A stretch of 64,000 bases of DNA. Origin: Corynebacterium humireducens NBRC 106098 = DSM 45392. GTDB taxonomy: Bacteria; Actinomycetota; Actinomycetes; Mycobacteriales; Mycobacteriaceae. Each line of letters starts with the position of its first letter. Within the stretch, counting starts at the first letter, position 1. Below are positions 57,075-64,000 of the stretch, in pieces. Below the pieces are notes generated by a model. The model was not told the origin of the DNA and ran no database searches. It was given only the letters and a program-made list of their open reading frames with translations. Both the position numbers and the translations under genes were made by a program. Location: NCBI RefSeq assembly GCF_000819445.1, contig NZ_CP005286.1:248001-312000 (forward strand), in the 5' to 3' direction.

Positions 57075-57192
57075 CCGGAAGCCTCACGCGCCTGTCTCAA
57101 CCTGTCGAATCTGTTCTCGAGGGCATCCCGCGACCTGCGGAGACGATGACCCCGTCCAGACAGAATCGACAGGTTGAGACAGGCGCTTCCGG
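57075..57192. repeat. Long imperfect inverted repeat between hemD and hemB
   Basis: Twenty-seven-base arms (57088-57114 and 57160-57186) match at 26 positions; the arm starts GCGCCTGTCTCAACCTGTCG. Outside, CCGGAAGC (57075-57082) also pairs with GCTTCCGG (57185-57192). The 45-base loop contains a small hairpin. It starts two bases after the hemD stop. No T-run follows the last arm. It may be a MITE-like element, a dispersed palindromic repeat or an RNA structure processing the hemD-hemB transcript. Confidence 0.75.
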
Positions 57193-57292
57193 CATCAGGC
57201 GCATGCACTCCTGAATTCGTGGGAGCAGGCGAGCGCCTATGATGGCGGGGAACACCGACTGACCCACTTTTCCGGAAGGACCAGCGCCCGCT

Positions 57293-58312
57293 GTGACTGA
57301 CCAGTCCACCCCTTTCCTGTCTGTGCCCACCCGTCGCCCGCGCCGCCTGCGCTCGAACCCGGCGATGCGTGAGCTCGTCGCGGAGACGGCTCTGCGCCCG
57401 GCGGATCTCATCCTGCCGATGTTCATCGCCGACGGCATCGACGCCCCGCGTGCGATCTCCTCGATGCCGGGCGTGCAGCAGCACACCCTGGACTCCCTCA
57501 AGCGCGCCGCCCACGAGGCCCTCGAGGCCGGGGTGCGTTGCGTTGACCTGTTCGGCGTGCCGCTCGACGAGGACAAGGACGCCGACGGCACCCCCTCCTG
57601 CCGGGAGGACGGCGTGCTCAACCGCGCGCTGGTCGCCATGCGTGAGGAGTTCGGCGATGACCTGCTGCTCATGGCGGACACCTGCCTCGACGAGTTCACC
57701 GACCACGGCCACTGCGGTGTCGTGCGGGAGGACAGGTGGGGGCGGGCGGTCGTCGACAATGACGTCACGCTGGACCTCTACCAGAAGATGGCGGTCGCGC
57801 AGGCCGACGCCGGCGCCCACATCGTCAGCCCCTCCGGCATGATGGACGGCCAGATCCTGGCCATCCGTGAGGCTCTCGACGCCGCCGGCCACGAGGACGT
57901 CTCGATCATGGCCTACTCCGCGAAGTACGCCTCCGCGTTCTACGGCCCGTTCCGCGAGGCCGTCGGCTCCTCCCTCGAGGGGGACCGCCGCACCTACCAG
58001 CAGGACCCGGCGAACCTCCGGGAGTCGCTGCTCGAGGCGGAGCTCGACATCGACGAGGGCGCCGACTTCATCATGGTCAAGCCGGCGATGCCCTACCTCG
58101 ACGTGCTCGCCGCCGTCGCCCAGATGTCCCCGGTCCCGGTCGCCGCGTACCAGGTGTCCGGCGAGTACGCGATGCTGCAGGCCGCGGCCGCCAACGGCTG
58201 GCTCGACCTGGAGGCCGTGATGATGGAGTCGCTGACCTCGATCAAGCGGGCCGGCGCGAACCAGATCCTCACCTACTTCGCGACGGACGCCGCCCGACTG
58301 CTGAACCGCTGA
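57293..58312 (+). CDS. hemB: Delta-aminolevulinic acid dehydratase (porphobilinogen synthase)
   Basis: A 339-residue TIM-barrel enzyme joining two ALA molecules. The Schiff-base Lys are in [15 protein letters not shown] and [33 protein letters not shown] is the N-terminal arm region. The metal loop reads [16 protein letters not shown], with two of the three zinc-site Cys and Asp in place of the middle one, a form usual in actinobacteria. The start is a GTG at 57293; the AAGGA upstream is unusually far (about 14 bases). TATGAT at 57239-57244 is a plausible -10. Confidence 0.95.
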   Translation: MTDQSTPFLSVPTRRPRRLRSNPAMRELVAETALRPADLILPMFIADGIDAPRAISSMPGVQQHTLDSLKRAAHEALEAGVRCVDLFGVPLDEDKDADGTPSCREDGVLNRALVAMREEFGDDLLLMADTCLDEFTDHGHCGVVREDRWGRAVVDNDVTLDLYQKMAVAQADAGAHIVSPSGMMDGQILAIREALDAAGHEDVSIMAYSAKYASAFYGPFREAVGSSLEGDRRTYQQDPANLRESLLEAELDIDEGADFIMVKPAMPYLDVLAAVAQMSPVPVAAYQVSGEYAMLQAAAANGWLDLEAVMMESLTSIKRAGANQILTYFATDAARLLNR

Positions 58313-58893
58313 TGACTGACGCCACCGACACTACTGGCACCACCGGCACCACCGGCACCGACAAGAAGCCGGAGACGGTCCGCCTCATGCTGCTGCTGTT
58401 CGCGGTGGCGGTCGGCGGGGAGATCATCCACCAGATCCTCAACGTCACCATCGGGTTCATGGACCCGTCCGCGCTCATCGCCACCGCGAAGGAGGCGATG
58501 AGTGAGGAGCAGCTGGCGGAGATCACCGACGGCCGTCTCCGGGCCACGGTCATCGCGTCGATGCTGCTGGCAGGTGGTTTCGGCATCGCCGTGATGGGAC
58601 TGCTGGCGTTCATGCTGGTGCTCATCCACCGGCGTTCCAGCTACGCGGGCCTGGCCCGTCGCATGCTGCTGGTGTTCGGCTTCTACTTCGGCTTCCGCAT
58701 CCTCATGCTCTTCATGGCCAGCCCGGGCGGGAACAACGTGCCCGTGGCAATGTATCTGCTTGACGGCAGCGTCCAGATCCTGGTCGGGGTGGCCGCCGTC
58801 CTGGGTCTGGTCTTCTCCCTCCGGGTGGAGACGCTGAAGTGGACCCGTGAGATCGACGCGTCCGGCAAACGGATCGACCCACGAAGGAAGTGA
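58312..58893 (+). CDS. Four-helix membrane protein in the heme cluster
   Basis: A 193-residue protein with a Thr/Gly repeat tail at the N-terminus (DTTGTTGTTGTDKKPE, from a nine-base tandem repeat) and four membrane helices (LMLLLFAVAVGGEIIHQIL, ASMLLAGGFGIAVMGLLAFMLVL, LLVFGFYFGFRILMLFMA, SVQILVGVAAVLGLVFSL). Its ATG shares bases with the hemB stop (TGATG), so it is co-translated with hemB. Comparable membrane genes follow hemB in C. glutamicum and M. tuberculosis (Rv0513/Rv0514 region). Function unknown. Confidence 0.78.
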   Translation: MTDATDTTGTTGTTGTDKKPETVRLMLLLFAVAVGGEIIHQILNVTIGFMDPSALIATAKEAMSEEQLAEITDGRLRATVIASMLLAGGFGIAVMGLLAFMLVLIHRRSSYAGLARRMLLVFGFYFGFRILMLFMASPGGNNVPVAMYLLDGSVQILVGVAAVLGLVFSLRVETLKWTREIDASGKRIDPRRK

Positions 58894-58900
58894 GCCACAG

Positions 58901-59401
58901 ATGCCCAGCATGTTCCCCGGCATGGTGCCCTCCCCGGATGACCCCAACCGCGGCCCCCGTCGTACGCCCTCCGGGGCCGACCCCGGCACCTGGCCCGGCT
59001 CACTGAAGTGGGGCTACTACGTCAGCGTGGCGGCCGCGATGCTCATGGTGGTCACCGGCATGATCGGTCTGGCACAGGACCACGGGGCCACCCCCGACGT
59101 CAGTGCGGAGGTCATCGCCGCCTTCCACCGCAACGTGCGTTTCATCGGCGTCTACAACATCATCGCGGGTCTGACCGTCGCCGCCCTCGCGGCGCAGCTG
59201 AGGTCGGGTGGCAGGATCTCCCGCCGCATCCTGGTGGGTGTGTTCGCGCTCTCCATCTTCTTCAACATCGCGGCCTTCGCCATCCAGGTCAGCGGGTTGG
59301 CGGCTGTCGTGATCTGCGTGCTCCTCGGTGTGGCGGCCGTCATGATCTTCCGCCCGGACGCCAACGCCTACATCGCGCGGATGAGCAGCAGCAACGACTA
59401 G
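58901..59401 (+). CDS. Second four-helix membrane protein in the heme cluster
   Basis: A 166-residue protein: a Pro/Gly/Asp-rich N-terminal tail of about 40 residues, then four membrane helices (WGYYVSVAAAMLMVVTGMIGL, FIGVYNIIAGLTVAALAAQL, ILVGVFALSIFFNIAAFAI, LAAVVICVLLGVAAVMIF). Layout and size resemble the previous gene, and the two may be distant paralogues. GAAGGAAG precedes the ATG at 58901. Its TAG stop starts the -10-like hexamer of the next gene. Function unknown. Confidence 0.75.
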   Translation: MPSMFPGMVPSPDDPNRGPRRTPSGADPGTWPGSLKWGYYVSVAAAMLMVVTGMIGLAQDHGATPDVSAEVIAAFHRNVRFIGVYNIIAGLTVAALAAQLRSGGRISRRILVGVFALSIFFNIAAFAIQVSGLAAVVICVLLGVAAVMIFRPDANAYIARMSSSND

Positions 59402-59411
59402 TCTGACGGGC

Positions 59412-62021
59412 ATGGACCGCAATGATCAGGTGACGTCGGCGCTCGAGGAGGCCCGGGCTGCGGCGCGGGCTGTCGGGATCGACGTCGACACCGGGCCGCT
59501 GCAGGTCGACGACGACCGCCCGAAGGTCTCCTACGCCTTTGAACTGGAGGGTCTCACCGCCGCCCCCGACGTCGCCGACATCGAGATGGCGCTGGAGGAG
59601 ATCCCCGGTGTCCGTGCGCGGGTGGTGTTCCCCAAGTCGACCGTCTGGATCACCGCCCCCGACACCGTGGACCCGGACGACCTGGCGGCGGTGATCGCCT
59701 GCTTCGACGTCCGCGCCACCCTCACCGACTCCTCGCTGCGCCGCCGCATCATGCGGCCGGACCTGGTGGAGCGGCCGCGGCCGACGGTCCGCGCCAGCCG
59801 TCTGCCCTGGAAGTACCGCCGCCACCTCGAGGACGAGGAGCGCAATCTGGAACGTGCCCGGCGCTCCGGTTTCCTGCTCGAGCAGGAGGACCGGGAGCGG
59901 CTGGAGGCCGCCCAACCGCGGGACCTGCTGTTCACGGCCCGTGACCTGCTCACCCCCACCCGCTTCATCGTCAGCCTCATTCTCGCGGTGCCGGTGCTGC
60001 TCATGTCCTATCTGGAGACGCTCCAGTTCGACGGCTGGCAGTGGCTCTCCCTGGGCCTGGCGCTGCCGGTGGTGACCTGGGGGGCGTGGCCCTTCCACCG
60101 GGCGATGGTCGGAGGCGCCCGCCGCGGACTGACGGCTCTCGACGCCGCCAGCTCGGTGGCGGTCATCGCAGCGACGATCTGGTCGATCGTCATGCTCCTG
60201 TTCACCGCGGCCGGTGACCTCGGCTGGCACTCGACACCGCACTGGTTCGCGTTCCAGCAGCAGCGCATCGTCGACGGCGAGCTCTTCCTCGACGTGGCCT
60301 GCGGCATGACGGTGCTGCTCTTGGCGGGGCGGCTGCTCACGATGCGCACGCGCGTCAGCCTCCTCGAGGAGATGGACGCCCGCCGGCCGGGGCCGCAGCA
60401 CATGGTGCACGTGGCGCCGAAGACCCGCGTGCCCGGCACCCCGGCCCGGGGCCAGGCCGAGGAGGAACGGATTCCGCTGCAGGAGGTCAACGTCGGCGAC
60501 GACATCGTCGTCCTGCCGGGGGAGGTCATCCCCGTGGACGGCACCGTGGTGGGTGGTTCCTGCACGATCAGCCGCGGGCTCATCAACACGGGCGGCGGTG
60601 ACCGCGAGCAGGTGAAGGTCAACTCCTACGTGCACGCCGGCTCCCGCAACCTGGACGGCCGGATCAAGGTCCGCGTCGTCCACACCGGGCACCGCACCCG
60701 CATCGCGGCGATCCACCGCTGGGTGGAGGAGGCCAACATCAAGCAGCAGCACTCGACGCTGCTGTCGACCCGTACCGCGGCCATGCTCATCCCGGCGGCC
60801 CTCAGTCTGGCGGCGCTGGACTTCCTGCTGTGGGTGCTCATCGCGGGCAACTTCAACGCGGCCTTCGCCACCTCCCTGGCGGTGCTCGCCTCCGTGGCCC
60901 CGGTCGCCCTGGCGCTGTCTCCGGCCCTGGCCATCCGCCACGGCATCGAGGCGGCGGCCCGGAACGGCATCCTCATCCGGGACGGCGCGACGATCCGCCG
61001 GACGGAGATGATCGACACGGTCATCTTCAACCGGGTGGGCACTCTGGCGGAGAACTCCATGACCGTGGAGTCCGTCACCGCCGCCCGCGGGGAGAACCCG
61101 GAGCTGATCCTCCGTGTCGCCGGCGCCCTGGCGCTCGAGTCCGACCACCTCGTCTCCCGCGCGCTGGTGAAGGCGGCCCGTGAGGCCCGTGACACAGGCG
61201 CCGGCGGCGACGACGTCCCCCACTGGATCGAGGTGGCGCACGCCGAGAGTGACGGGGAGGGCACCTTCCGGGGTCTCGTCGAACTCCCGGTGACCGCCCC
61301 CGACGGCACAGTCACCATGACCCAGGTCGAGGCGTCGGTGTGGCGTCCCCGCACCATGTCCGACCTGCACGGACGCCTCGCGGCGGCGGTCGTCTCCGGC
61401 GGCACCCCCATCGTGGTGCGCTGGAAGGGCCGGGACCGCGGCGTCATCAGCCTGCATGACACCGTCAAGGACGACGCCCAGGAGGCGATCGAGCAGCTCG
61501 AGCAGGAGGGCATCGAGACGATCATGCTCTCGCGGGACACGTACCCGGTGGCGCGTCGTTACGCGGACCGCATCGGCGTCTCCCAGGTGCTGGCGGGCAT
61601 CGCCCCGGCGAAGAAGCCGCACACCGTCCGCGCCGTACACACGCAGGGCGCGACGGTGGGCATGGTCGGCGACGTCTCCGTGCTGTCCTCCCTGCGGGTG
61701 GCGGACGTGGGCATCCTCGTCGGGGACGGCAGCACCAGCGACGAGGTCGACCAGATCACCCACTCCGGTCACCCGGACGTGGACATCATCGTGCTGCGGC
61801 AGGACGTCTCCGCGATCCCGGAGCTCATCGCCCAGTCGCGCCGGGTGTGCCGCATCATCGACCAGAACATCCTCTTCTCCTGGGTCTACAACGGGGTGGC
61901 GCTGGTGGCCTCCGTGGCGGGCGTCCTCCATCCGATGGCGGCGACCTTCCTCATGCTCGGTTCCTCCCTCCTCATCGAGGCCCGCTCGAACAGCGCGCGT
62001 ACTTTCCGACGCGCGGCGTAG
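59412..62021 (+). CDS. Pseudo-P-type ATPase (P1B-like, catalytic motifs lost)
   Basis: An 869-residue protein with the layout of a heavy-metal P-type ATPase: an HMA-like N-terminal domain without CxxC, membrane helices, actuator domain (VNVGDDIVVLPGEVIPVDGTVV), P/N domains, and two last helices. Every catalytic signature is changed: the phosphorylated DKTGT reads NRVGT (Asn540), TGE reads TGG (about 393), the membrane CPC reads APV (496-498), SEHP reads SDHL (577-580), and GDGxND reads GDVSVL (753-758). The frame is intact, so it looks conserved, not decaying. TAGTCT lies seven bases before the ATG. A role as a non-pumping membrane partner of heme or metal handling is inferred. Confidence 0.85.
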   Translation: MDRNDQVTSALEEARAAARAVGIDVDTGPLQVDDDRPKVSYAFELEGLTAAPDVADIEMALEEIPGVRARVVFPKSTVWITAPDTVDPDDLAAVIACFDVRATLTDSSLRRRIMRPDLVERPRPTVRASRLPWKYRRHLEDEERNLERARRSGFLLEQEDRERLEAAQPRDLLFTARDLLTPTRFIVSLILAVPVLLMSYLETLQFDGWQWLSLGLALPVVTWGAWPFHRAMVGGARRGLTALDAASSVAVIAATIWSIVMLLFTAAGDLGWHSTPHWFAFQQQRIVDGELFLDVACGMTVLLLAGRLLTMRTRVSLLEEMDARRPGPQHMVHVAPKTRVPGTPARGQAEEERIPLQEVNVGDDIVVLPGEVIPVDGTVVGGSCTISRGLINTGGGDREQVKVNSYVHAGSRNLDGRIKVRVVHTGHRTRIAAIHRWVEEANIKQQHSTLLSTRTAAMLIPAALSLAALDFLLWVLIAGNFNAAFATSLAVLASVAPVALALSPALAIRHGIEAAARNGILIRDGATIRRTEMIDTVIFNRVGTLAENSMTVESVTAARGENPELILRVAGALALESDHLVSRALVKAAREARDTGAGGDDVPHWIEVAHAESDGEGTFRGLVELPVTAPDGTVTMTQVEASVWRPRTMSDLHGRLAAAVVSGGTPIVVRWKGRDRGVISLHDTVKDDAQEAIEQLEQEGIETIMLSRDTYPVARRYADRIGVSQVLAGIAPAKKPHTVRAVHTQGATVGMVGDVSVLSSLRVADVGILVGDGSTSDEVDQITHSGHPDVDIIVLRQDVSAIPELIAQSRRVCRIIDQNILFSWVYNGVALVASVAGVLHPMAATFLMLGSSLLIEARSNSARTFRRAA

Positions 62022-62065
62022 ACCCAATTACCCCCGACTACAACTTTTGGACCACAATGGTGCAC

Positions 62066-63133
62066 ATGACTCGTCGTTCCATTCCCGATGCCCCGTTCCT
62101 CGCCGCCGCTGCCGGCCGTACCCCGTCCCGTACCCCGGTGTGGTTCATGCGTCAGGCAGGACGTTCGCTGCCCGAGTACCTGAAGGTCCGGGAGGGGATC
62201 TCCATGCTGGACTCCTGCTTCATGCCGGAGCTGCTCGCGGAGATCACCATGCAGCCGGTCCGTCGCCACGACGTCGACGCCGCGATCCTCTTCTCCGACA
62301 TCGTCGTGCCGCTGCGTGCCGCGGGCGTCGGCGTGGAGATCGTCGCCGGACGGGGTCCGGTGATGGACAAGGCCATCACCACCCGCGCCGACATCGACGC
62401 CCTGCCGATCCTCGACCACGAGGTCGCCGAGGTCACCGAGGGTATCCGCATCATCCTCGACGAGCTGCAGGACCACCAGGCCCTCATCGGTTTCGTCGGC
62501 GCCCCCTTCACCCTGGCCAGCTACCTGGTCGAGGGTGGCCCGAGCCGGAACCACGAGAAGACCAAGGCCATGATCCACGGTGAGCCGGACACCTGGCACG
62601 CCCTCATGGAGCGTCTCACCCCGACGATCGTCGCGTTCCTGCGCCAGCAGATCGACGCCGGCATCGACGCCATGCAGCTCTTCGACTCCTGGGCAGGTTT
62701 CCTCACCGAGCGTGACTACCGGGAGCATGTCCTGCCGTACTCCGTCGAGATCCTCAAGGAGATCGAGGGCGAGATCCCGCGCATCCACTTCGGTGTCGGC
62801 ACCGGTGAGATCCTCGGCGCGATGTCCGAGGCCGGTTCCGAGGTCATGGGCGTCGACTGGCGGGTGCCGCTCGACGTCGCCGCCGAGCGCATCCACGCGG
62901 CCTCCGGCCCGAAGGTCCTGCAGGGCAACCTGGACCCGGCGATCCTGTTCGCCGGCCGGGACGCCGTGGTCTCCGAGGTCGCCCGCATCAAGGCGGAGGC
63001 GGCCCGCGCCATCGAGGCCGGCCACGCGACGGCCCACATCTTCAACCTGGGCCACGGCGTCCTGCCGAACACCAGGGCGGAGGACATCACCGAGGCCGTC
63101 TCGATCATCCACGCCACCAACGAGGAGAACTAA
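62066..63133 (+). CDS. hemE: Uroporphyrinogen decarboxylase
   Basis: A 355-residue TIM-barrel enzyme that removes four acetate carboxyls to give coproporphyrinogen III. TPVWFMRQAGRSLPEY is the N-terminal substrate signature, AILFSDIVVPLRAAGVGVEI and GFVGAPFTLASYLVEGG follow, DSWAGFL and the GHGVLPNT loop close the site. The ATG at 62066 gives MTRRSIPDAPFL; two in-frame codons lie just upstream (62057). It is followed by hemY after two bases. Confidence 0.96.
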   Translation: MTRRSIPDAPFLAAAAGRTPSRTPVWFMRQAGRSLPEYLKVREGISMLDSCFMPELLAEITMQPVRRHDVDAAILFSDIVVPLRAAGVGVEIVAGRGPVMDKAITTRADIDALPILDHEVAEVTEGIRIILDELQDHQALIGFVGAPFTLASYLVEGGPSRNHEKTKAMIHGEPDTWHALMERLTPTIVAFLRQQIDAGIDAMQLFDSWAGFLTERDYREHVLPYSVEILKEIEGEIPRIHFGVGTGEILGAMSEAGSEVMGVDWRVPLDVAAERIHAASGPKVLQGNLDPAILFAGRDAVVSEVARIKAEAARAIEAGHATAHIFNLGHGVLPNTRAEDITEAVSIIHATNEEN

Positions 63134-63135
63134 CG

Positions 63136-64000
63136 GTGGAACCCACCAGGTACGCCATCATCGGCGCCGGCCTCGCCGGCCTGACCAGCGCCTACGAGAT
63201 CCGCAAGACGGATCCGGGGGCCGTCATCCATGTCTTCGAGGCGGAGGACCGCATCGGTGGCAAGCTGTTCACCGTGCCCTTCGACTCGGGTCCCACCGAC
63301 ATGGGCGCCGAGGCGTACCTGGCCCTGCGTTCCGACGCGACCGACTTCTTCACCGAGCTCGGCCTCGCCGACGACCTGGTCAGCCCCTCGGGTCTGCGCT
63401 CACTCGTCTACTCCGACGGGGAGCTGCGCGGCCTGCCCGCCGGCGGCGTCATGGGCATCCCGGCCTCGTCGGACCCGGTGGCGCACGTCGTTTCCGCGGA
63501 GACCGCGGCGCGTATCGACGCCGAGGCCACCGACGCCCCCTCCATCGACTGGGAGGTGGGGGGCGACGTGAGCGTCGGCAAGCTCGTGACGGAGCGCTAC
63601 GGCGCGGAGGTCACCGACCGCATCGTGTCCGCCCTCCTGGGTGGCGTGTACTCCTGCGCGGCCGAGGACCTCGGCGTCCGGGCGACGATCCCGCAGCTCG
63701 CGGAGGCCCTCGACGAACTCGCGGAGGCAGGGGAGAAGGTCACCCTGTCCGCCGCGGTGCGGATCTGCGAGGCACGCCGCACCCCGCGCGACCCGGGGGC
63801 GACCCCGACGCCGGTGTTCGCCACCTTCCGCCACGGCTACGCGCAGGTCTATGAGACGCTGGCGGAGAAGTCCGGGGCGGACATCCACCTCGACGCCTTC
63901 GTCTCGTCGGTCACCCGGGATCTGCGCGGCTTCCACCTCAAGGGCCCCGGCGTGAGCACCGAGGCCCCCTACGACCGGCTCATCGTCGCCACCCCGGCGC
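63136..64000 (+). CDS. hemY: Protoporphyrinogen/coproporphyrinogen oxidase, 5' part (runs off window)
   Basis: The first 288 residues of an FAD amine oxidase-fold enzyme; the 3' end is beyond 64000. RYAIIGAGLAGLTSAYEIRK binds FAD, FEAEDRIGGKLFT and DMGAEAYLALRSD follow, and LVTERYGAEVTDRIVSALLGGVYSC is a HemY/CgoX signature. In Gram-positive bacteria this enzyme makes coproporphyrin III in the coproporphyrin-dependent heme route. The start is a GTG at 63136 with GAGGAGA eight bases upstream, inside the end of hemE. Confidence 0.93.
   Translation, partial: MEPTRYAIIGAGLAGLTSAYEIRKTDPGAVIHVFEAEDRIGGKLFTVPFDSGPTDMGAEAYLALRSDATDFFTELGLADDLVSPSGLRSLVYSDGELRGLPAGGVMGIPASSDPVAHVVSAETAARIDAEATDAPSIDWEVGGDVSVGKLVTERYGAEVTDRIVSALLGGVYSCAAEDLGVRATIPQLAEALDELAEAGEKVTLSAAVRICEARRTPRDPGATPTPVFATFRHGYAQVYETLAEKSGADIHLDAFVSSVTRDLRGFHLKGPGVSTEAPYDRLIVATPA

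Noticed and set aside
57088..57186. CRISPR-like repeat
   Set aside because: The two copies are inverted, not direct, and there are only two; this is a stem-loop or terminal-repeat structure.
59340..62027. An 895-codon minus-strand open frame over the pseudo-ATPase gene
   Set aside because: Antisense shadow. I considered whether the degenerate motifs meant the other strand is the real gene, but the plus frame shows a full P-type-ATPase fold and start signals, the minus frame shows nothing.

Overview
The window is GC-rich chromosome from a member of the genus Corynebacterium. The evidence is gene content and gene order: a fused rmlCD, a secreted mycolyltransferase, mycothiol mshA, ramB next to sdhCAB, gpmA-senX3-regX3, and the order ppx, proC, small HTH gene, bS22, serB-like gene, glutaredoxin-like gene, hemA, hemC, hemD, hemB. 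The same order is known from Mycobacterium tuberculosis (murB to hemB) and C. glutamicum. I cannot name the species. I found no tRNA, rRNA or CRISPR array.

Layout. 1-6353 (all minus strand): an extracytoplasmic thiol-redox group (CcdA-like, a 33-residue membrane peptide, DsbA-like), a DUF2304/GT2 pair, a second GT2, and rmlA-rmlCD-rmlB for dTDP-rhamnose. 6431-10796: a fatty-acid oxidation island (bifunctional FadN-like enzyme, acyl-CoA dehydrogenase, TetR regulator) with one palindrome (ACGAA-N6-TTCGT) at both enzyme promoters. 10804-15415: a flippase-like membrane protein, an M1 peptidase and an S9 prolyl oligopeptidase. 15520-16524: an intact IS5-family element inserted exactly at the stop codon of the secreted mycolyltransferase gene (16525-17631). 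Divergent from that gene is a 36-residue porin-like peptide gene.

18233-25525: lpd, ramB and sdhCAB plus a fourth membrane gene, with candidate RamB, GlxR and DtxR sites in the ramB/sdhC gap. 25613-31910: a small membrane peptide, DUF445, a helical hypothetical, DUF2516, a DeoC-like protein without catalytic lysines, an LmeA-like lipid-binding protein, a methyltransferase, DUF2505 and murB. 32026-33159: an HNH/DUF222 protein. 33211-35350: a persulfide-sensing module (CstR-like repressor, CoA-disulfide reductase-rhodanese fusion, small Cys-rich protein, operator). 35391-41197: fadD, mshA, gpmA, senX3-regX3. 41202-49505: a large FtsX-type permease, a Cys-cluster protein, ppx, a membrane protein, proC, an HTH protein, bS22, a HAD phosphatase and a glutaredoxin-like protein.

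49641-64000 is a heme biosynthesis cluster (hemA, hemC, hemD, hemB, hemE, hemY; the last cut by the window end). It carries two unusual passengers. Between hemC and hemD sits a lower-GC accessory module: a secreted glycine-zipper protein, a small membrane protein and a NarL-type two-component system. Between hemB and hemE sit two small membrane proteins and an 869-residue P-type-ATPase-like protein in which every catalytic signature is lost, including the phosphorylated Asp. That pseudo-ATPase, the hemC/hemD module, the 36-residue peptide and the persulfide module are the strongest candidates for new biology.

Many genes start 6-7 bases after a TANNNT hexamer, the signature of leaderless transcripts common in this group. 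Twice the upstream gene's TAG stop codon supplies the start of that hexamer.
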